Counted from the stretch's first letter, positions 32,521 through 43,713 are shown. The stretch: 64,000 nt of DNA from Rhynchopus sp. YZ270_cl-10 (GCA_964035575.1 OZ037879.1:124001-188000), one strand, 5' to 3'. Translations and numbers: made by a program. The notes: a model not told the origin generated them from the letters alone.

Positions 32521-33263
32521 CAGTGTTTCCCAGCATCTCACCTAACTCTGAAAATAGGTGAGATTTTGCGGTTTTGCGGGTTTTTGCATAGGTGTGGCGA
32601 GCCCGGGCGCGCTTCGCGCGCCCGGGTCCCCACCTTAGCTCAAGTTGGGGGCCTCCGGCGGAATGTGAGAATTTCTCGGAGTTCGGCACTTCATTGATAT
32701 TTGCACCAGGCACACGTGGTATACGAATTATCAGTAAACTCAGTACATTTACAAAATTAAAAATAAACGGCAGTCATGGCAGGCATGGCACCCAAGCGAA
32801 GCCACGGTACGCGACATTTCTAAAAATTGTTGACATAAATGTCACTGTCGTTGGAAGATTGGGGGGTCAGCTTGTTTTTGTGCCCAAAATTTTTTCAGCA
32901 CTGCTGACCAGGGACATTGGGAACATAGGGATTTTTGCGGAGCAAAAAAAAATCAAACAAATGGCGCCGCAGGCGAAAAAAAATTAGGGTACAGTGTAAA
33001 AATCTATCTTTTTACAGCACATAGTCACACACCCAACCCTTTTTTGCGGAGCAAAAAAGGGAAAATGGCGCCGCAGGCAAAAAAAAATTGAGGTACAGCC
33101 TGGATGGTGCGGTCAGCAACCCAGTTCCATGGTACTCCCGTGGTTCAACCATGATTTTTTTTTTTTTTTTTTTTCCCCGCAGGTGAGATTTCTCACCTCA
33201 CTTTTTTTTTTTTTTTTTTTTTGTGAGATTTCTCACCCCAAAATCTCACCGTGGGAAACACTG
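32521..33263. mobile_element. Nested hAT-like element with 8-bp TSD
   Basis: Inverted ends CAGTGTTTCCCA followed by TCTCACC words, flanked by TTTTTTTG at 32513-32520 and 33264-33271. 743 bp, no transposase. It carries the uninterrupted copy of repeat X (32864-33170). Confidence 0.87.
32864..33170 (-). repeat. Repeat X, uninterrupted copy
   Basis: Read on the minus strand: GGTTGAACCACGGGAGTACC, then two CCTGCGGCGCCAT modules, TTTTTGCTCCGCAAAA, TGTTCCCAATGTCCCTGGTC and GGGCACAAAAACAAGCTGAC. It serves as the empty-site reference for the interrupted copies at 43.7 and 46.9 kb. Confidence 0.85.
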
Positions 33264-33357
33264 TTTTTTTGCCCTGACCCGTTTTTTTCCATAGGGCCGA
33301 AGGAAATCGGGTCAATCTGACCCGATTTAACCCCCAAGCTCCTCCCCTGGTTTTACT

Positions 33358-34224
33358 GGCTTAGAACACGACTCGTGACGTAGGAACCCGCCACAACAGG
33401 AAAAAAACACAAAATGCCAAAGAAATACGTACCGAAGAAACCACAGCCCGGGCAAATGGAAGGACGGCCCGGTGGCAAAAGGAAACATACAGCATGGCGA
33501 AAGAAAAAGTAGCGTACCGTGCGCCTGCGGCGCAAGATTGCAACCACCCTCCCATGACATAGTTTGGTTGTAAATATGTGCAATTTTAAGGGAATTTTTT
33601 TGAAATGTTGCGTACCGTGGCTTCGCCAGAAACTTTCGTTTTAGCAAAATACCTAAGTAAAATTTACGGAAACTGACGATAATTACTAACGTCAGTGCCA
33701 TTTTATGTCAACATTTTTTAAAAATGTTGCGTACCGTGGCTTCGCCAGGAACCTTTGGGTGACGCTATATAAGCCCCTGCTCCTGAATAAAAAAATCTTT
33801 ATGGAGCTTTTCTAGTCGATCTAGATAGGCGACTGTCACAGATCATCGTCACCATAGGTGAGGTTCGAGTGCACGATTCTTTCGTGACACACATTCTTGG
33901 ATGATCTCCCCTAGGAGATTGTCCGGCAGTTCGTTGGGAATCGGATTTCCCTTTCCATTATGCGAAGGATGTCTTCGACTTGACGTTACGTGTGGGTAGC
34001 ATCAATTTTTTAGGGCTGTTGGGGTAGTAATTTTCCGCGCGCAGCGCGGAAAATTTTTTTCAAAACACATTTTCCGTTTCCCTTATTTTTTTTTGGACCT
34101 AGAACCCTGACTGAAACGATCGAAACAGCTTTGATTTTGGGTGGGTGGGTGAGAAAAAATGAATCCTCAGTTTTTGCCCCTGTTTGTTCAGGAAAAAATT
34201 CCTATATAAAACCCTGTAAATACT
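33358..34224. other. Spacer with GTACCGTG hairpin clusters
   Basis: Two GCGTACCGTGGCTTCGCC units (33610, 33728), one GTACCGTGCGCCTGCGGCGC unit (33513) and CCGCGCGCAGCGCGG (about 34036). 33780-33990 has mixed, folded-looking sequence without a recognisable RNA. No gene. Confidence 0.4.
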
Positions 34225-35310
34225 CATACATTGAAATCCCGGGGAGTCACGGGGAGTTTGGCAAAAAATCAAAAAAAACGAACTCCCCGTGAGTGTTTTT
34301 TTGGTTTCGAGAGTTTTCGAGAGTGTTTTTTTTTTTTTTACGGAGAGTTTTCGCGATTAATCGCGACAAAATTCGCGATTAATCCCCGGGAGTAAAATCG
34401 CGATTTTTTGTAGCATTTTACCCCAAACACAACCGTGCACACCTGGTGCTATCCGCATCTGACCTGTGCCTACCTGGGCACACGTTCAGTCTACGTACTC
34501 ACATTACACCTACCGATTGATTCGCAAAATGCACCCACCACGACAGAGGGGTGATAAGCCTCGCGGCTTTAGGCGGCACAGTGGTGGCGGACATGAGCAA
34601 ACGAGCCCACAGGTCGATCACAAATGCGACGGGTTAATTCCGCGCTTGGAAATTATCCACACCTGTTTAAGATATAATTACGCTTAAATTACTCTGGGCG
34701 AAAAATGGTACACCATACCAGCAGGGAAGCATACCACCACATGTAAGCAGGGCTATTTTAAATAATATGGGGATAAGGAACAAAAAAGGGTGAAAACGGG
34801 TCGAGGCTTCCCGTCGCAGGCGGAAATTTTTAGATGCCGTGCACTTTTCCAGGTGGTTTGAAGAGTGATCTGACCATATTGTCCCAGTATAGCAGTACAC
34901 CCAATAAATCCATTGGAGAAGGAACATTGCACTTTTGACCACCACAGAATACATGTTGCCAGCCACACCACTAAAGTACAAAAACCCCCTCGGAACGTAG
35001 TGAGAGCTTGTGAAAAAATCTCTCCCCGTTCATAGATGGCCCAGTTTTCGAGATTTTTTCATAAATTCGCGATTAATCGCAAATTTTTATTTTATAAATT
35101 GGAGAGTTTTCGAGAGTATTTTTTTTAAATCGGGGAGTATCGGAGAGTTTTGGAGAGTTTTGGAGAGTTTTTTTTTTAAATTGGAGAGTTTTCGAGAGTT
35201 TTTCACAAATTCGCGATTAATCGCGAAATTTTTTTCTGTTTTTTTAATCGCTAAAACTCTCGAAAACACCAGTGGAGAGTCTCCGCGACTCCCGGGGATT
35301 TCAATGTATG
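34225..35310. mobile_element. TIR element with 7-bp TSD, family unknown
   Basis: Ends CATACATTGAAATCCC plus SGGGAGTC, inverted at both sides and flanked by AAATACT at 34218-34224 and 35311-35317. Subterminal zones contain GGAGAGTTTTCGAGAG repeats and TTCGCGATTAATCGCGA palindromes. No transposase recognised in the 1.09 kb. Confidence 0.82.
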
Positions 35311-35353
35311 AAATACTGTAAATCACCCAAAAAAAAAAAAATTTCAAAAAAAA

Positions 35354-35386
35354 GAGGGGTGATCCGGGTTTCGGATCACCCCTCCA
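35354..35386. repeat. GC hairpin AGGGGTGATCCG/CGGATCACCCCT
   Basis: 12-bp stem with 5-base loop. The GGTGATCC word also forms the arms of the hairpin at 54351-54448. Confidence 0.8.
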
Positions 35387-35407
35387 AAAAAAAAAAAAAA
35401 AAAAAAA

Positions 35408-35762
35408 AACGCAGCATCTACTCCTACAAGAGTGGATCCACCACCGCCCTGCACCGACCTGCGCTGCGTACACCGCACCTCACGCGGCTGGGTGCGACGA
35501 CCATCCGCAACCTCCGAGTGGAACGCCACCCACTCGTCTACAACAAGCTGCACCCGGACAGGACGGCGTACTGTCCACGTTGCTCCGAAGAGGCTTCGCT
35601 CCGCCACATCTTCTCCCGGTGCAGCAACCCCGCAACCCCACGCTCCAGCCTCCCTTCAACGAACCTGGGGCAGCTGATGCAACGCCACGGGCAGACGTGC
35701 TCCGCTTCCTTTGCGAGGCTGGATACCTGGACGATGAAATTGAATCACTCATGCGCCATTGA
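35408..35762 (+). pseudogene. LINE (non-LTR retrotransposon) ORF2 C-terminal fragment
   Basis: The frame gives LTRLGATTIRNLRVERHP then YCPRCSEEASLRHIFSRC, a CX2CX7HX4C zinc motif as found after the reverse transcriptase/RNase H region of many LINE ORF2 proteins. The expected C terminus (DVLRFLCEAGYLDDEIESL, stop near 35762) is in another frame, so one frameshift lies between about 35620 and 35690. Strongly 5'-truncated, with no reverse transcriptase present. GC-rich. A 24-base A run precedes it. Confidence 0.78.
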
Positions 35763-35849
35763 GTCACTGATGTGGCACCGGCGTGATGACTTTTTAAACC
35801 TACCTTATCAAAATAAGCATCACACGGTGGCCCATTCCTACCCTTAGGG

Positions 35850-35964
35850 TAGGGTCCGCGGGGGGTACCCCATGGGGTACCCCCCAGACTACCCCCCAGA
35901 CTACCCCATGGGGTACCCCCCAAATCTGAGGGGTACCCCATGGGGTACCCCCCAGACTACCCCC
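35850..35964. repeat. GGGGTACCCC palindrome cluster
   Basis: Several GGGGTACCCC units, comparable to 38460-38550 and 42060-42170. Confidence 0.85.
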
Positions 35965-36184
35965 GGTACAGGTACACAGGTACACAGGTACACAGGTACA
36001 CAGGTACACAGGTACACAGGTACACAGGTACACAGGTACACAGGTACACAGGTGCACAGGTACACAGGTACACAGGTACACAGGTACACAGGTACACAGG
36101 TACACAGGTACACAGGTACACAGGTACACAGGTACACAGGTACACAGGTACACAGGTACACAGGTACACAGGTACACAGGTACA
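35965..36184. repeat. GGTACACA tandem array (8-bp unit)
   Basis: About 27 units with one GGTGCACA variant. Confidence 0.98.
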
Positions 36185-36239
36185 GCCAGAGTGCCAGAGT
36201 CAAGGGTCCGCGCGGGGTCCGCCCCCCGATGACATAACG

Positions 36240-36960
36240 AAGTATCGCTTGAAAATACCGTTCAATATATGTTGCTTGGTGTGCATGAAGAAGGACACAC
36301 AAGGTATATCAAACGATAAATCAATCAGATAAACGTTACATCATCGGAAAATTGTTGGCACCGCCCCCCTGTCTTCGTATTTATTACCCCGTCGACAGGC
36401 CAAACAGCGTTGGGCTCAGAAGAAGCAGTGCAAGACAGTCACTGGGGATCAACATGAGAACCAACTCCCAACAACACAGGCTACCGAAGTAGCAGGTGGG
36501 GTGTTGCGGGTGTTTGGGGTGAGAAAATCGATTTTGGTAAGTTGCAGCAGAACATTCTTAAGTTCGCACTAGTCGAGAGAGGCTTACCCGCTGCAGTGAA
36601 GCAGTGCACCCATTTAAGGGTGGAGAAGCGTGACACGCACATACAAGTATGTACGTTACTTCAACAAAGGCTGAATTCTGGTAATTCTAAGGGATGTGAA
36701 TTCAGCCACCACGCAGGTAGTGTTTTAAGGTTCCTCGCTTTGTGCTACACAGCGGACTCATGACACAAAGGAGTTGCCCCCGCTCTCTTTCGCGCAAACT
36801 TAAGAAAATTCTGGAGTCACTACAACCTGGCGTGCGGGTACAGATGCATTGCTTTGTTCTTTCCTCAAAGTCATATCTGATCTCTCGGGTCTGTACTAAA
36901 GTCAGTGTTTAGATAAGCATCCACTTGACTCGTTCTAACAACCGTTGAAATCTAGAACAA
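36240..36960. other. Spacer, no gene seen
   Basis: Normal-complexity sequence. A 73-codon frame at 36542-36763 (plus) is not recognisable. Confidence 0.35.
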
Positions 36961-36969
36961 AACAATACA

Positions 36970-37190
36970 CTGCCCCTTCTCACACCAAGCCGCCATGCTT
37001 CAAGAGCATGCCCTGGGCAAAAATTACTGTGACAAAAATTGGTTTTCTGGGGGAACGCGATATTTTCTTGTGCCTACTGTAGTCCTCCGCAAGAGCAGAG
37101 GACAGACTTTCCGGATCCCGAAGTCGAATTTTTTGCACTAGCTATGCTCCCTGGGTTAAATGGCTATAGCAGTGACTGACTAAGAGTTTC
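36970..37190 (-). repeat. Reverse partial copy of repeat R
   Basis: Matches the 5' part of the copies at 40.5 and 60.7 kb in reverse (CTTCAAGAGCATGCC to CAGTGACTGAC). Confidence 0.85.
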
Positions 37191-37199
37191 ATAATAATT

Positions 37200-37925
37200 G
37201 GGGCGGTCTATGGGGTGGGTTAATGGAAAAATTGGTTTAAAAACCCAACTTTTGCGGTCCCCACCCGGTTTGCAATAATTGCACCAGCTCTTCCATCGGC
37301 ACTGTTTCGCTGTCACGATGAAGGGTCGTCGGTTCGGGTACCTGTTGAGAGAAATTGAGTGCAAAAGTAGAGACTACAACAAAAAAAATCAAACAAACAA
37401 ACAAGAAGCCGCTCCGTACCTCTTCCATGCAAAAAAGAAAGTAAAAGACTGCCCTTCCTCAGTCCGGAAGTAGCACCTCATCCGGTTCCCTGACGTAAAA
37501 GAGTTGTAGAGGTTACGAGATGCCATGATAAAAAAGTAAAAGTGACAATTTTGACAATAAAAATATGCTTCGATTTACATCCGAGCGGGACAAAGGCGAA
37601 AAAGGGGGAGCGGGGGGGTGTAAAAACCGGGGCTTAAAAACATACCTTGCAGCACTCGCTCAGCGTACTCTCCAGGTACGAGAACATCACTGCACGAACA
37701 ATCCCACTGATACTGATACCTGCATTCTATTTGTTGCCACATGGTAAAAATGACCAAAACTTCGACCAATTTTTTTTTTTCTTCACAATTTGCTCATTGA
37801 GGCTTTGTATTTTTTGGGCCATTTATGACCTACCACGCCCGATTTTGGGCGAGAAGAAAAAAAAATTTGGGTCAAAAATCGACGCGTCTTTGGTAAAATC
37901 ACGACTTTTCGGGCGCGAAACCACG
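37200..37925. other. Spacer, no gene seen
   Basis: Includes ACCACGCCCGATTTTGGGCG at 37830, shared with 11812. No convincing frame. Confidence 0.35.
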
Positions 37926-38284
37926 TTTTAGACCCCCACAGATGCTCAAAAGTGCCAAATTTTGCTTTTAATGGCCTCAAAGGATCACGGGAGCACCCCT
38001 CGTAATTACGAGGGCTCCCCACGCCGTGACGTCGTCATTGCGCGCGTAATTTCCCACGTATGCGGGCGTGGTTGGTCATAAAATGGCCCAAAAACCCCAA
38101 ACAAAACCTCAGATTGACCAAATCGAGGAAAAATTGTCAAGTCGAAATTTCAGCCAAAATACGGTCATTTTGGTTATACCCCGCGGTGTATGCAGTAGCT
38201 AGAACACGTACACAGCTAAGTTCCTAAGCGATTTCCTTCACATTTTTCATGAAAAATTGGTCAAAAATCGACTTGTCTTTGGTA

Positions 38285-39225
38285 AAAAAACCACGAAAAA
38301 TCGGCTGCGCAAAACCACGTTTTAGACCCCCACAGATGCTCAAAAGTGCCAATTTTTGCTTTTAATGGCCTCAAATCGTCGAAATTAGGCCTATATAGGG
38401 CAAAAAAAAATTTTTTGAGAGTCCCTTTCCCTGGGAGGCAATAGCCACCGGGTGTGCAGGGGGTACCCCTCGGGGTACCCCAAACCCCCCAAAGGGTACC
38501 CCGCGCGGACCCTACCCAACCCTGTGGGGTACCCCCTGGGGTACACCACGCTGGATGATAGGGTGATTTGGTAGGTTCACATGATAGGTCACATGATAGA
38601 ATTTATCATGTGGACATATCATGTCACCTATCATATGAACCGGTAAATCCTATCATGTGACCTATCATGTGAACCGGTAAATATATCATGTCAAGTATCA
38701 TGTGAACCTGTAAATATATCATGTAAAGTATCATGTGAACCGGTAAATATATCATGTGAACTATCATGTGGCCTATCATGTCACCTATCATGTGAACCGG
38801 TAAATATATCATGTAAAGTATCATGTGAACCGGTAAATATATCATGTGGCCTATCATGTCACCTATCATGTGAACCAGGAAATATATCATGTGAAATATC
38901 ATGTGACATGATATTTCACATGATATAATTATATCATGTCACATGATATTTGACATGATATAATTATATCATGTGAAATATCATGTGACATGATATTTGA
39001 CATGATATAATTATATCATGTCAAATATCATGTCACATGATATAATTATATCATGTCGAATATCATGTGATGCCCTCGGTGGCTATCTCCTCCCAGGGAA
39101 AGGGACTCTCGATTTTTTTTTTTTTGCCCTATATAGGCCTAATTTGGACGATTTGAGGCCATTAAAAGCAAAATGTGGCACTTTTGAGCATCTGTGGGGG
39201 TCTAAAACGCGGTTTTGCACACCGG
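38285..39225. mobile_element. TIR-bounded element with ATCATGTGA palindrome field
   Basis: The left end (GTTTTAGACCCCCACAGATG, CAAAAGTGCC, GGCCTCAAATCGTC, CCTATATAGGGC, CTTTCCCTGGGAGG) is repeated in reverse at 39060-39215. Between them lie GGGGTACCCC units and about 30 TATCATGTGA words in both orientations. No coding content. Confidence 0.7.
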
Positions 39226-39256
<31 letters not shown>

Positions 39257-39540
39257 TTGCTTTTACCAAGTTGTGCAGTCTCTACTTTCTTTTTGTTGCG
39301 TGTGACGTATGTAGCGTACCAACTAAACAAAAATACGAACTGGAAGGGGAGGGGGCAGGGGCAGGGGGGGCGGAATTGGGAACCCACTTTAGCAATAGGC
39401 GTGGTCATCTTGGCTTTAAAAAAAAAAAAAAAATTGCACTTGAACTCTCTCTCTCTCTTCTTTCATGTTGGCTCCCTTCCTCCACCAACGTCTTGTGCAC
39501 TGAGTATGTAACGTATTCGTCCTGTCGTACTCGACAGCAG
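39226..39540. other. Spacer, no gene seen
   Basis: T run (about 25 bases), G-rich block, then mixed sequence. Confidence 0.35.
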
Positions 39541-39544
39541 GTGA

Positions 39545-39625
39545 GTGGTTGCTTGCGATGTCCCTTTTGACGGACATCGCAAGCAACCACCACGACAACT
39601 ACGGTAAGCCCGCTGGGCTTACCGT
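39545..39625. repeat. Two perfect hairpins downstream of the 39.7-kb gene
   Basis: First, a 19-bp stem (GTGGTTGCTTGCGATGTCC) with 8-base loop at 39545-39590. Second, an 11-bp stem (ACGGTAAGCCC) with 3-base loop at 39601-39625. They lie 26 and 61 bases beyond the stop codon on the minus strand and could be 3' end or stability signals. They are not followed by a U run. Confidence 0.85.
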
Positions 39626-39650
39626 GATTGTCTGGGGCTTCGGTGGCGCC

Positions 39651-39921
39651 TTAAAGCTCGGCAACGTCGAGCTTATCCAGACTCCCGACCTTTTCTGCGA
39701 TCCGTTGTAGCCTCGCATACGCCTGGCCCTTGACCTTGGCGGAGGGGGTACCTGCGCAGCCTCAGTCCACAAAGCCACGTGGCGAGCACTCCCTTGCAGT
39801 TGCGGCGGATGCTGTACAGGGTCAGCTTCTTCTCATCAGCCTCTTTCTGGCTGGCGACGTTGACGTAGTCTGCAAAGGCTTTTTTCAGCGACGCTGTTAT
39901 TGAACCTGAACGGCTTGCCAT
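39651..39921 (-). CDS. Short novel coding unit, frame shifts at a C run
   Basis: Starts with MASRSGSITASLKKAFADY directly after a CAACAG acceptor (AG touches ATG). It continues VNVASQKEADEKKLTLYSIRRN and ends, in another frame, with AKVKGQAYARLQRIAEKVG and a short tail to TAA at 39651. The change falls at a run of five C (39744-39748); a one-base difference there would keep the protein of about 90 residues continuous. It is basic, helical and GC-rich compared with its surroundings. I do not recognise a family. Either a sequencing or assembly slip in the homopolymer, a damaged gene, or a tiny intron could explain the shift. Two perfect hairpins follow the stop. Confidence 0.6.
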
Positions 39922-39999
39922 CTGTTGTACGCACACAAGGCTTATCACAGCCTTCAGTGCTGAATAATTCACTTCATAGTCACTTCATAGGGGGATAGG

Positions 40000-40072
40000 G
40001 TGGGAATACTTTGTCAGTCACTGCTATTGCCATTGGCCCGGGGAGCATAGCTAGTGCAAGAAATTTGACTTT
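40000..40072 (+). repeat. Short copy of repeat R start
   Basis: GGGTGGGAATACTTTGTCAG through GCAAGAAATTTGACTTTGG, then unrelated sequence. Confidence 0.8.
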
Positions 40073-40326
40073 GGTACGACGTTGGTAGGTCATAAAATTA
40101 CCCAAAAAAATCCAAAGAAAACCTCGCATTGACATGTTTGTAAAACAACTTTTAGAACCAGAGGCGCATCGGTCGAATCAGTGCAGACAAGGTATGGTTT
40201 CATCTCCCCCACAAAAAATACAATTTTCACTAAACATGGGGGTTTTACACTACCTTTTGCATCCCTGTCTTTTTACATCCTCAAATTCAGGGGAGTCATC
40301 AATTAACTTCTTTTCCAAGCGACCAT

Positions 40327-41600
40327 AACTTAATCACACCCCACATTTACACTCATCACAGGATCGTGAAATCTGGACTGTATCAACGATTGCGATGAGA
40401 AGGTTCGGCGCGTGTCCGACATTCAACAACTCACGCGCGTGCACCCGTATCAATTCTACGGATTGCGGACGAAATTCTGGGGGTGGAAGGGCCGGGTGGG
40501 TACCTTTTGTCAGTCACTGCTATAGCCATTAACCAGGGAGCATAGCTGGTGCAAGAAATTCGACTTTGGAAACCTTCCGGAAAGTCTGTCCTCTGCTTCC
40601 GGAGGACGAGGCACAAGAAAATATTGCGTTCCCCCAGAAAACCAGTGCACATTTCACACTCCTTGTGGGTGGTCTTGTTGCCTTTTTTGTCACAGTAATT
40701 TTGGCCCAGGCATGCTCTTGAAGCATGACAATTTAGTGTGTATGGGGCAGGGTGTTGTTTTGTTCTGAATTCTCTTTGTTATAACATCTAAGTCAATCGC
40801 GGGTGGTGGTTTGTGTAGCGTGAGGCACTCTTTTTAATAAACTTCCTGCAGTTGCTATGCACTGTTATTTCTTCGGATTTATCATCATACAGCGTAACAT
40901 AGTGGATTCGCCTGGTCGACACAACCTTTGATAGATATGGGATAACCAACCCCCTTCGACCCCTCGTGGGTTCACTGAACAAGCCCTAGTGGTAGTTAAA
41001 CGCGATTGACATTTACATTCCTAGAGATGAAAGAACAAGATAACACTTCTGTACCCGCGCATCAAAATTGTGGAAAACTTTGCACCCCAAACACCCTCAA
41101 CAACGCCCGCCAAAAGGCGCCCCTTGTTGCTGGGACTTGGTTCTCATTGATACCTGCAGCAGGAATTCCTCTGAGTCCAACGCAGTTTGGCCTGTCTGCA
41201 GTGTTGCACCGAAGGTGTACGAAGACAGGGTCTGGTGGTAAATTTTGCGTAGTGTCGCATTCCCTCAGGGAAGTTTAAAAATTCTTGAGCTCGGTTTGTT
41301 GTGAAAGACATATTCCACCATGTATTGAGGAGGGTAAGACAGTGTTCGCAGTTTCTACTTGATAGCATTACAACATTTAACTTCTCCACGGGGGTCTTGG
41401 GCCGTTCACTCGGTTATACCTTGACTACCGGAAGATATTCTTGAGGCCTTTCTGGTCTCTAGAATATCCGGTCTTCCCGAACGGAGGCACACTTTGTGTG
41501 TTACTACGACCTGGCAATTTCCAGCAGTAGGTTAAGTAATCTTTCTTGTAAATTGTTGGATCATTATCTCCTCAGTGCATGGTGGAAGACGTCTTTGACA
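40327..41600 (+). repeat. Dispersed repeat R, copy 1 (about 1.27 kb)
   Basis: Begins CACACCCCACATTTACACTC and runs to the GTAAATTGTTGGATCATTAT region. Close copies are at 60537-61790 and 63145-64000. Frames differ between copies and show no protein motif, so it looks like a non-coding interspersed element. It ends near GTAC-type or TATCATGTGA-type repeats. Confidence 0.88.
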
Positions 41601-41639
41601 ACTAACTGAGCTCACGAATTTTTTCGTGTGTAACTTGTG

Positions 41640-42055
41640 GGCCCACATGATCATGTGTATATCATGTGAAATATCATGTGGTATATCATGTGAACCGGGA
41701 AGTCTATCATGTGCTACTTAGGTCACATGATAGGTCACATGATATGCCACATGATATTTCACATGATATATTTTCCGGTTCACATGATATACCACATGAT
41801 ATACCACATGATATTTCACATGATATAATTATATCATGTCACATGATATACCACATGATATGCCACATGATATACCACATGATATTTCACATGATATACC
41901 ACATGATATACCACATGATATACCACATGATATACCACATGATATTTCACATGATATAATTATATCATGTCACATGATATAATATATCATGTCACATGAT
42001 ATAATTATATCATGTGAAATATCATGTGATTATATCATGTGACCCCTATCATCCA
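41640..42055. repeat. ATCATGTGA palindrome field, second copy
   Basis: TATCATGTGA/TCACATGATA words in both orientations, then CCCTATCATCCAGCGTGGTG. That end sequence is also found, inverted, next to the field at 38.5 kb. Confidence 0.9.
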
Positions 42056-42059
42056 GCGT

Positions 42060-42280
42060 GGTGTAGCCCACGCGAGGGGGTACCCCCCGCGGACCCTACC
42101 CTGTGTGGTACCCTACCCTGCGGGGTACCCCTTTTGGGGGTACCCCCGGGGGTACCCCCAAAAGGGTCCGCTGGGCCACCGTGGTGCAAAATTAAAAAAA
42201 AAAAAAAAAAAAAAGAAACAGAAACAAAAACAAAAACAAAAACAAAAAAAAAAAAAAAAAATTGTTTCATCAAAAAAAAA
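42060..42280. repeat. GGGGTACCCC cluster and A-rich tract
   Basis: Several GGGGTACC and GGGGGTACCCCC units followed by A runs with an AAACA-type short array. Confidence 0.85.
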
Positions 42281-42429
42281 AAAAAAACAAGTAATTGCTA
42301 TCGGAAAAAAAACCGGGTGTGCTGTGGAACTCCACTCTGAAAAAAAATATAATCTACAACACGCCAGCATTCTGCTCTTCTGCAGGTATGCTAAAACGCT
42401 CTTCGTACGCTGGACCCACTGGGATGCCT

Positions 42430-42700
42430 GCATCTGAAACTATTAAACAGTGGGGCTGTCCTCTTCGTCCAGCACCATCTGCTCGATCGCGTTATTGGAC
42501 GTAGTCTCGGCAGGCTCGATAACCATTCGCTCGGGCGGCCTCGGCATGTTCCAGCTCGTAGTCGTCCACAGGCTCCCACGCATCGTCGTCGTCATCGGAG
42601 CAGTGCGGAAGGAACACAAAATGCACAGACGACAACACGTCGTCGATCGCACCAGGCATCGTCACATCAGCACCTCCAGAAAATCGCCAGGATGCTATGG
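42430..42700 (-). other. Acidic coding-like remnant, not recognised
   Basis: GC-rich, minus strand. Protein-like text MPGAIDDVLSSVHFVFLPHC, SDDDDDAWEPVDDYELEHAE and IEPAETTSNNAIEQMVLDEE occurs in more than one frame. It appears broken. No family recognised. Confidence 0.35.
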
Positions 42701-42944
42701 TGGTTTCGAAAATCGCGCGGAGTTATCCACAGCACACCCCATTCTTTTTCTTAGCAATTAGTTGTTCTTGTTATTATTGTTTTCTATACGCCTTCCTTCA
42801 ACCCTTATAGGATCAGTTCGTATTTTTTTTCGGGAAAACATGAAATTACACATTTCAAGAGAACAAAAAATTAAAAAGGGTTCGCCCCCTCAATGGGACG
42901 CCGTAAACCATAATTCCTCAGTGTCAGTCGCATCATTTCAATGA

Positions 42945-43454
42945 AACCAAAAAGTGGCTTATTTGCATTTTTGGGCTCCGCCCGTGCAGCGGTGGGGTCA
43001 TTTCGGAAAATTGGACAATTTTTTGACCACTTAAATTTTGAGAAATATGAGCCCGGTTCCTTTTACGTGGGGCCCATTTTTGGCCAAAATTTTTCTCAAA
43101 ATCGACGAAATTAAAATTAGACCCCTTACCCCCCCCCAGAATCATTTCAATACACTACCTGTATTGGTTGCTGACGCGTGTATACAGGAAGGTTGGGAAA
43201 AAAGTGGCTTATTTGCATTTTTGGGCTCAGCCCGTGCAGCGGTGGGGTCATTTCGGAAAATTGGACAATTTTTTGACCACTTAAATTTTGAGAAATATGA
43301 GCCCGGTTCCTTATACGTGGGGCCCATTTTTGGCCAAAATTTTTCTCAAAATCGACGAAATTAAAATTAGACCCCTTACCCCCCCCCCAGAATCATTTCA
43401 ATACACTACCTGTATTGGTTGCTGACGCGTGTATACAGGAAGGTTGGGAAAAAA
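42945..43454. repeat. Tandem duplication of a 251-bp repeat unit
   Basis: Two copies of a unit containing GGCTTATTTGCATTTTTGGG, GCGGTGGGGTCATTTCGG, ATGAGCCCGGTTCC and ACTACCTGTATTGGTTGCTG. The copies differ by only a few bases, implying recent duplication. Confidence 0.9.
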
Positions 43455-43713
43455 CCCAATTTTTTAGCTTTTATATGGGGGCATGTCCCCTTTTGTCGTC
43501 AGCCCAGAGTCAGTAGGCTCTGCCACACCTTGGGGAGAGGTGTGCGGACTGTGTCTCCAAGAGGAAAAGGGAAGCTGTCCCCCCTGCCCCGTCGCAGTGT
43601 GGAACCCCGCTAAGTAGCACAACAACAAAACTAAGCAAGAGGCAGTACCAGTGGCGCGGCTACCAATAACTACCGTGTAGTCAGCGTCACGCCTACCATG
43701 GTAGGTTACAGTG

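Larger units (their letters stand above)
31873..33349 (-). mobile_element. hAT-like element with 8-bp TSD, host of a second element
   Basis: Ends CAGGGCAGGAGCTTGG (left) and CCAAGCTCCTCCCCTG (right) match in 15 of 16 positions and are flanked by GTTTTACT at 31865-31872 and 33350-33357. Subterminal AAATCGGGTCA words repeat at both ends, as expected for transposase-binding sites. At 1477 bp it contains the nested element at 32521-33263 and a broken minus-strand coding remnant. Confidence 0.9.

Noticed and set aside
33830-33900. tRNA-like GGTTCGAGTGC box
   Set aside because: No matching A box or cloverleaf could be drawn. No tRNA found anywhere in the window.
39545-39625. Bacterial rho-independent terminators
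   Set aside because: Stems are perfect but no T run follows on either strand, and the context is eukaryotic.
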